The notes under the pieces are model-generated. The model did not search any database. It saw nothing but the letters and a program-made list of their open reading frames with translations, and had not been told where the DNA came from. Below are positions 7,380-11,363 of a stretch of DNA of 11,363 bases, piece after piece. Every line of letters begins with the position of its first letter. Positions within the stretch are counted from its first letter, which is position 1. The translations under genes were made by a program, and so were the position numbers. This DNA comes from Ochromonadaceae sp. CCMP2298 (taxonomy: Eukaryota > Sar > Synurophyceae > Ochromonadales > Ochromonadaceae), in contig MU634577.1 of assembly GCA_026770595.1 (NCBI GenBank), positions 1-11,363 of the forward strand, read 5' to 3'.

Positions 7380-8583
7380 GTTCGGTGAACCTGAAGGTGT
7401 TACTCTTGTGGTCGTGGAGGTACTCGTTCATCTTAGCTAACCAGTTCTGCAGTTGCTCCCCGTTGGGGCCGTATGCTGCTACCTTGCCCTCGACGACGTA
7501 CGTGGCTGGGCCGTCCGTGAGGTTCAGTGAACACAGGGAGCCCTTGCGCTGAGTGGGATACTCCCAGGCCTCGCCCATGTACAGGAACGTGGTCTCTGGT
7601 AGTGACATCCCGGGGCGCGGGAATGTCCCGTGCTCCCCTGTGACTAGCTCGGACGCCTCAATAGTCATATTGGCCGCGAAGAACGCGTTCTGGCACATGG
7701 CTACAGGTAGGGATGGATAGAACCGCCTCGTGCCTCGGGTGGTGGCGAGCAGGTCTAGTTCATCCCTGACGAAGGCGTCGGATAGCGGTGTTAGGCCACG
7801 TATGCGTGTACCGTCACAGAGCATGGTTAACTCCTGGAGGTACAGGAGGATGTGGGGCTCCAGGAGCTCCGGCCTGCGCATGAGCTCAGTGAGCCAGGGA
7901 GGTATCTGCTGCTGGCCTACGAGTGTGGGCTCTATGCGGCGTCTGCCCGGTTCTGCCGTCGGGGGAGGCATGCTGGAGGCGGGCACTGCTGGTGGGGCAG
8001 GCATGCCTAGGGCCGGCAGTGGCTGGGGTATACGCCTGCTGGCGTGGCTCTCCACCTCCTCCCCTTCCGTCGGTCGCTCGCTGCGCACGCTAGGTTCGGC
8101 GCTGCGCGTCTCTTTTGCGGCCAATCTGGCGGCTATGGCCTGCGCCTGGTCCTGGAACATGCGGCCAAGGTTAGACACTTGCTGCGTGGTGACGCGGTGT
8201 GCCTCCGCGAGCAGGAGCGTGATGGCCGTCACTGCGTCGTTGGTGACTGGGGCGTTCGCCCCCACGAGCGGCTGTACTGCTGACAGGGGTGTTGCAACTG
8301 TCGTGGTCGTGAGCTCGTTCTCAGACCCTGCTCCTCTAGCGAGCGATGCCCTGGCTTTGTGCCTGCCGGATGCCCGTACGCTAGATGCCTCTGTTCGTCC
8401 GCTGGAGGAGCTGTGAGACGGCTCACCCCCTGGCTGCTGTGCCTGGGGCCGCGCTGTGGGTGTAGCAGTAGACGAGCTCACCGAGGAAGCGTGCGATGTG
8501 TCATCCTGCTGCCTCTGGCGGGGGTGAGTGGGCCCTGGTGCCGGGTGGGGTGCACGCGAGACGCGTGGGACCGAGAACGGCAT
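7376..8583 (-). pseudogene. Unknown element, segment 3
   Basis: The ATG at 8583 opens MPFSVPRVSRAP, about 400 codons long. Residues 1-90 are disordered Ser/Thr/Pro/Gln-rich. Around 8280-8100 is a helical stretch (AITLLLAEAHRVTTQQVSNL then GRMFQDQAQAIAARLAAKE) that could form a coiled coil. A Pro-rich linker follows. From about 7920 the sequence looks folded (LLEPHILLYLQELTMLCDG and later GEAWEYPTQRKGSLCSLNL). Near 7380 the reading degrades to Arg/Ser-rich text. The +1 frame becomes protein-like there (NGVMVGSKDAGALTATDLIC), next to the CCCC run at 7376-7379 (GGGG on the coding strand). It has gag-like architecture, but no family is recognised. Confidence 0.45.
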
Positions 8584-8616
8584 GCGTGTGTACACGTGTG
8601 GCCGGCTGGGCGCAGC

Positions 8617-8976
8617 CTAGTGGTGGTACTCTGTCCTCTCCGTGAGCGTGGTGTCGCTATGGGGGAGGGGCAGAGCGTATGGGTTGGGGGGAGGTGACGG
8701 TGACGCCTCTTTGCGCTCGCCTCCGTCCCGACCGCCGTCGACACGTCCACCAGGGCGGGGCATGACGTATGCGAGCTCGGTGTCAGCGCCTGGCGCGTGG
8801 TCCCCCTGTACTACGTGTTCCCCGAAGGCTTCGCGGACTGTGCGGTCTAAATGACTGGCGTGGTCTCTGTGGGTGGTGCCGTCGGTGCGTAGGTAGGCGT
8901 CAGGGGGAGGTGCCCTGTCTCTGCCTGAATCCTTGACACCGTTGCGCCACCTAGGCGGACTCCCCTGCGATGCTGT
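8617..8976 (-). pseudogene. Unknown element, segment 2
   Basis: This frame is open for 119 codons from 8976 and ends in TAG at 8619-8617 after TLTERTEYHH. It includes WRNGVKDSGRDRAPPPDAYL, then a helix-like TVREAFGEHVVQGDHAPG, and closes with a Pro-rich stretch (SPSPPPNPYALPLPHS). The first ATG in the frame is only at 8763, so it is more likely a continuation of segment 1 than an independent gene. The TAG is followed in the same frame, 11 codons on, by the ATG of segment 3. Confidence 0.4.
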
Positions 8977-9340
8977 TCACTAATCCTCTACTTGCCGCAT
9001 CCTCGTGTGCCTGCGCAGGTGTCAGCCACGGGTTGTGAGTGTCCTGGCTACGTGTCTGTGCGCGTGCTATCGCCGCTGTCACCGTAGCAGGCCGCGCAGG
9101 GGTTCGAGAGCCTGTAGGTCCTAGCGCCGCATGCCGTATGAAGGCTGCCCGTGTCAGCGGTGCGTGCTCCTGCCAGTACTGACTCAGACGGTGGGCGTGG
9201 TAGTGCGGCGTCCAGTGGGTGTGGTGGTCGATAACCTCCGACAGCTCCCTCTGCGAGTATACTCGGTCTGGGATAACGCGAGAATACGTATGCAGTAAAT
9301 CTACGCCAATTTCACTGGTTTCTCCTGTGCTACAAAAACC
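8951..9340 (-). pseudogene. Unknown element, segment 1 (N-terminal)
   Basis: Codon starts are in the frame that ends at the TAG 8953-8951. The credible part begins near 9330 with TGETSEIGVDLLHTYS and continues through HTHWTPHYHAHRLSQYWQEH. It then has an Ala/Thr-rich stretch and ends near EDAASRGLVNSIAG. Upstream of about 9340 the frame stays open but becomes Gly-rich and then Leu-rich, as expected for the complement of plus-strand C-rich and GAGGAG sequence, so I do not extend it. I found no clear ATG or promoter. Continuation into segment 2 needs a +1 shift between 8979 and 8951, possibly in the four-base run 8962-8965. The segment has many His and Trp residues but no recognisable motif. 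Confidence 0.4.
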
Positions 9341-9345
9341 GAGGA
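9285..9345. repeat. Block R1, first copy
   Basis: The plus strand from 9286 reads acgtatgcagtaaatctacg and continues ccaatttcact. It matches 10019-10050 with two substitutions over about 30 bases, and with gaps as far as an aaaaaccgagga/aaaaccaagga segment. On the minus strand this copy encodes the SEIGVDLLHTY start of the unknown coding region. Confidence 0.7.
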
Positions 9346-9607
9346 GGAGGAAGAGGAAGAGGAGGAGAGTGAGGACGTCAATCAGGTTCTCTCCACAGTG
9401 GACTGGGCATCCTACCTCACGACCGACCCCATTCCCCCCCATTACACCCAACCCTCCACTACCTCCACTACCCCCCCCCTCCACCCCCCTTTCATACAGA
9501 GTGCAGTGGGTCTTCCAGGGAAAGGATCAGGGGGGTACAACTTTAAGCCTCAGTGTAGGGCTACTGTGTGCGTGAGCATATCTCCTGAGGATGTGCTGTG
9601 ATACTGT
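9346..9607 (+). other. Possible acidic plus-strand exon region, unresolved
   Basis: One plus-strand frame reads TEEEEEEEEESEDVNQVLST and then VDWASYLTTDP (about 9340-9432). It stays open through a C-rich stretch to a TGA near 9601. The C-rich stretch ends in ccctttcatacag (9499), which looks like a splice acceptor. No good donor precedes it in a compatible phase, so I cannot build a gene. The acidic style resembles the small exon at 10261, so these may be parts of one plus-strand gene. They may equally be chance reading of a GAGGAG tract. Confidence 0.2.
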
Positions 9608-9767
9608 ACCGGTCCTGTAGTAAGGAGGGGGATAACACTGAAAAGGAGGTGAAAAGGGAGGTACATACTGTACTATAGTTAAGTTAAGGTGCTGTGACTG
9701 AGAGGATGGGCTTGATACCCGTAGCAATTATCAGTCACATCTTCGTGAAAATCCTCATACACAGTCT

Positions 9768-9935
9768 TTTCGTTACAAACCTGCGAAAAGCAATCGTTGT
9801 CGTGTCTTTTTACTCTCACTGGTAAAATTATACTAAACTTCATCTGCAAGATTACTGCTGTACGTATGTACTGTGTCCTGTTTTACTAGTTTACTACCGG
9901 TATTAGTATTATACTTTATATTTAGGAATGATTTC
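9768..9935. repeat. Block R2, first copy
   Basis: The sequence tcgttacaaacctgcgaaaa, followed by tcgtgtctttttactctcactg and, further on, tactgctgtacgtatgtact with a ttagtattatact tail, recurs in order at 10579-10768. Divergence is moderate and there are insertions in the middle of the second copy. Both copies end in a splice-acceptor-like sequence (tatatttag, tatatacag). Confidence 0.65.
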
Positions 9936-10017
9936 ACAGAACGGGCGAGGAAATGTCTATTTTTGGCAAAACACCTTGCAAAAAAAGATTGATTCCCCTA
10001 AATGGGCTCAATAAACA

Positions 10018-10072
10018 GACGTATGCAGTAAATTTACGCCAATTTTACTGTCCTCAAAACCAAGGAACCAGT
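10018..10072. repeat. Block R1, second copy
   Basis: The plus strand from 10019 reads acgtatgcagtaaatttacg and continues ccaattttactg. On the minus strand the homologous frame gives SKIGVNLLHT and then soon a stop, a decayed version of SEIGVDLLHT in the unknown coding region. Confidence 0.65.
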
Positions 10073-10260
10073 GAACTTGGCGCATCATATACATATTTTA
10101 TGATTATTATGCCTATTCAGAGATAATCTGGTGATTTTGTGATTTGGAAGGAGACCTGTGCCCAAATGGATCTTTGGAACAAGAACTCAAACCCTGTGCT
10201 CACTCTTGTGCTCACAATATCGGGATTGATTCACATCTTTCGGTCTTTTCATTTGTTCAG

Positions 10261-10807
10261 CGCCCGGTATGTCGAACGATACTATGTCGAACGAGGAGGA
10301 GATGATGCAGTGGATTAAAGATGACCTGGACCAGGAGCAGGAGTAAGTTCGCTGATATGGTCCCAGGGGACTACCGGGAAGCTGGGAATCATACAGAAAT
10401 GCTAAAAATATATATTATCCTCATGGACTAAAGCCCATCCGGGAGTGGAATTGCCCTCCTCCTATTTCTTTTGATGGCGTGCGTCGTCACCGGTACGCGA
10501 TAGGAGATAGAAGAGCAGAGGACAGAGAACAAGAGATACAAATTTACACATGCGGAACAAATCCCCAAACATCTTCTGTTCGTAACAAAAGTGCGAAAAA
10601 GTAGTCGTATTCGTGTCTTTTTACTCCCACTGAAAAGGATTAAATTTGCGGAAATTTGCTAAAATCGACTCAGCCTAGTACTACGATACTATCTGCTGTT
10701 CTAGCTACTGCTGTACGTATGTACTGTGTACTGTTGTTACTAATGTTCTATTAGTATGAAAGTATTATACTATATACAGCCTGGAAATGTGGAGTGGAAG
10801 GAGCTAG
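10261..10807 (+). CDS. Candidate small acidic protein, two exons
   Basis: The exon 10261-10342 is bounded by catttgttcag and GA|GTAAGT. With the ATG at 10269 it encodes MSNDTMSNEEEMMQWIKDDL then DQEQ. Joining to the acceptor tatatacag at 10779 gives D-LEMWSGRS and a TAG at 10805-10807, 33 residues in all. Both sites are close to consensus, and the short tail is consistent with a C-terminus. Because an acceptor precedes the exon, this may be the 3' end of a longer gene whose earlier exons lie to the left; the two bases before the first full codon would need a phase 1 partner. Unspliced, the frame stops at 10346 after 25 residues plus stop. Function unknown; acidic peptides of this kind often bind basic partners, but nothing specific can be said. 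Confidence 0.35.
10579..10768. repeat. Block R2, second copy, inside the candidate intron
   Basis: This copy lies in the putative intron 10343-10779. The parts matching the first copy are tcgtaacaaaagtgcgaaaa, tcgtgtctttttactcccactg, tactgctgtacgtatgtact and the tattatacta tail. About 60 extra bases sit in the middle compared with the first copy. Confidence 0.65.
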
Positions 10808-10896
10808 TAATATCCTGCCCCCACTCCTACCCCTACTGCCCCCCCTACTGCCCTTGCATCCCCGTTCCATACCCTACCCCCACAGCCCCTACCCCC

Positions 10897-10983
10897 ATCA
10901 GCATGGTACCTATACCCACCATCAGCATGGTACCTATACCCCCATCAGCATGGTACCTATACCCCCATCAGCATGGTACCTAT
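10897..10983. repeat. Four-copy 23-bp tandem repeat
   Basis: Units start atcagcatggtacctatacc. They lie at 10897-10920 (24 bases), 10921-10943, 10944-10966 and a partial unit at 10967-10983. Copies are nearly identical, so the expansion is recent. The complement of the TAG stop of the minus-strand gene (10982-10980) is part of the last unit. Plus-strand frames through it repeat SMVPI and are not genes. Confidence 0.9.
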
Positions 10984-11343
10984 TCGTCTATGGGGATGCA
11001 CTGCATAAGGCAATCCGCGGCGTGCAGCCTGCGCTGAGCGTCGTCCCCAGTTGCGTCCGTTACCAGCACCAGCCTGGAGGGGGGGGGGGGTTAGATAGCA
11101 GGTTGTAAGAGTGGGGTAGAGGGGTAGTGGAGAGGTGGGTGTTTAGATTAATACTTTAGAACTCCCATACGCATGGTAACTACAATCACCATACAGCACG
11201 ACTTACGAGAATTTTATCTGCTCGGGCTGCTTGTGGGAGCGTATATGCCGCACACGTATCTGGCAGGCCCGCTTGCCCTGCTTCAGAGTCCTGACTACTG
11301 CAGACACGCAGCAGTCGGTTCCTGACTTCATACACTGCTCCAC
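10980..11343 (-). CDS. 3' end of a spliced gene of unknown function, partial
   Basis: Two exons are visible. The first, 11343-11207, follows an acceptor (acatccccag) and reads VEQCMKSGTDCCVSAVVRTL then KQGKRACQIRVRHIRSHKQP and EQIKF. It ends at a strong donor, TCTC|GTAAGT. The 133-base intron ends cccctccag. The second exon, 11073-10980, restores the frame (phase 2) and gives SLVLVTDATGDDAQRRLHAA then DCLMQCIPIDE and TAG. Exact phase agreement and consensus sites make the model solid. At least 76 C-terminal residues are encoded, and the gene continues past the right edge. The pattern of basic strands followed by LVLVTDATG and a helix is reminiscent of the end of a PAS-type domain, but the match is too weak to assign. 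Several Cys are present without a metal-site spacing. Confidence 0.65.
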
Positions 11344-11363
11344 CTGGGGATGTGGGGGGGGGG

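Larger units (their letters stand above)
5228..9340 (-). mobile_element. Candidate degenerate mobile element: long unknown multi-frame coding region
   Basis: About 4.1 kb of the minus strand reads as one protein-like sequence when three frames are followed in order. All shifts are +1, and in-frame TAG codons lie at 8619-8617 and 7265-7263. It is GC-rich and intronless, unlike the spliced genes around it. It has a helical N-terminal part, a Ser/Thr/Pro/Ala-rich middle (about 8000-8600), a mixed folded-looking region (about 6050-7950), and a helical then low-complexity C-terminus. This architecture recalls gag-type proteins. I see no YxDD, DDE, integrase, aspartic protease or zinc knuckle, and no long terminal repeats. 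A short piece of its 5' region recurs at 10018-10072. A broken host gene is the alternative. Confidence 0.4.
9608..10260. other. AT-rich non-coding stretch with repeat blocks
   Basis: No credible open frame is present on either strand. It holds the first copy of block R2 (about 9768-9930) and the second copy of R1 (10018-10072). The last bases, cttttcatttgttcag, form a good splice acceptor for the small acidic exon, so part of this stretch may be an intron. Confidence 0.5.

Noticed and set aside
5240-8854. Several plus-strand open frames of 70-228 codons opposite the unknown coding region
   Set aside because: They are Arg/Ser/Gly/Cys-rich complements of the GC-rich minus-strand frames and lack the amphipathic patterns seen on the minus strand.
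9096-9112. ggttcgagagcc, resembling the B box of a tRNA gene
   Set aside because: It lies inside the unknown coding region, and no cloverleaf, A box or acceptor stem surrounds it.
5129-9607. Long terminal repeats flanking the unknown element
   Set aside because: I compared the C/T-rich flanks at 5129-5230 and 9346-9600 and found only shared composition, not an alignable repeat.
10897-10983. CRISPR-like array
   Set aside because: The 23-bp units are directly adjacent with no spacers; this is a simple tandem repeat in a eukaryotic intergenic region.

Overview
The window looks like nuclear DNA from a photosynthetic eukaryote with a complex, red-lineage plastid, such as an ochrophyte alga or a relative. 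The main evidence is a spliced gene for bacterial-type ribosomal protein bS21. Its N-terminus is a signal peptide ending in ASA|FMP, the cleavage motif used for plastid import through several membranes. Genes are short and closely packed, lie on both strands, and carry introns of about 115-440 bases with GT-AG ends. The genes whose stops are visible use ordinary TAA or TAG, so the standard code fits.

Layout. At 1-154 (minus) is the 5' end of an eRF1 glutamine methyltransferase gene (HEMK2/N6AMT1/Mtq2 family), cut by the window edge. Just upstream on the same strand is a two-exon gene for a lysine-rich 49-residue protein (303-567). A CTG/CAG-rich and CTCTG-rich intergenic stretch separates it from the divergent three-exon plastid bS21 gene (1193-1932, plus). 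A minus-strand two-exon gene (2812-3904) encodes a 305-residue low-complexity protein with a conserved-looking C-terminal module. A repeat-poor upstream region holding a near-perfect 72-base hairpin leads to a short plus-strand exon (4795-4884) that encodes a membrane-like N-terminus. The presumed intron after it contains a TGTTGGG minisatellite.

From about 9.34 kb down to 5.23 kb the minus strand carries one long, GC-rich, apparently intronless coding region. It is read through three frames in order and contains two in-frame TAG codons. The shifts are all in the same direction (+1). I recognise no reverse transcriptase, integrase, transposase or protease in it. The best guess is a gag-like remnant of an unrecognised mobile element, but a broken host gene or assembly errors in homopolymers could give the same picture.

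The right end (9.3-10.8 kb) is AT-richer. It holds two diverged copies of a pair of sequence blocks in the same order, plus a small acidic exon with good splice sites. The last segment (10980-11343, minus) is the 3' end of a spliced gene of unknown function; its stop codon lies in the first unit of a 23-bp tandem repeat.

The genes do not form a pathway. The only functional theme is translation: eRF1 modification and the plastid ribosome. The most unusual items are the multi-frame unknown coding region, the long hairpin, and the duplicated blocks around the small acidic exon.
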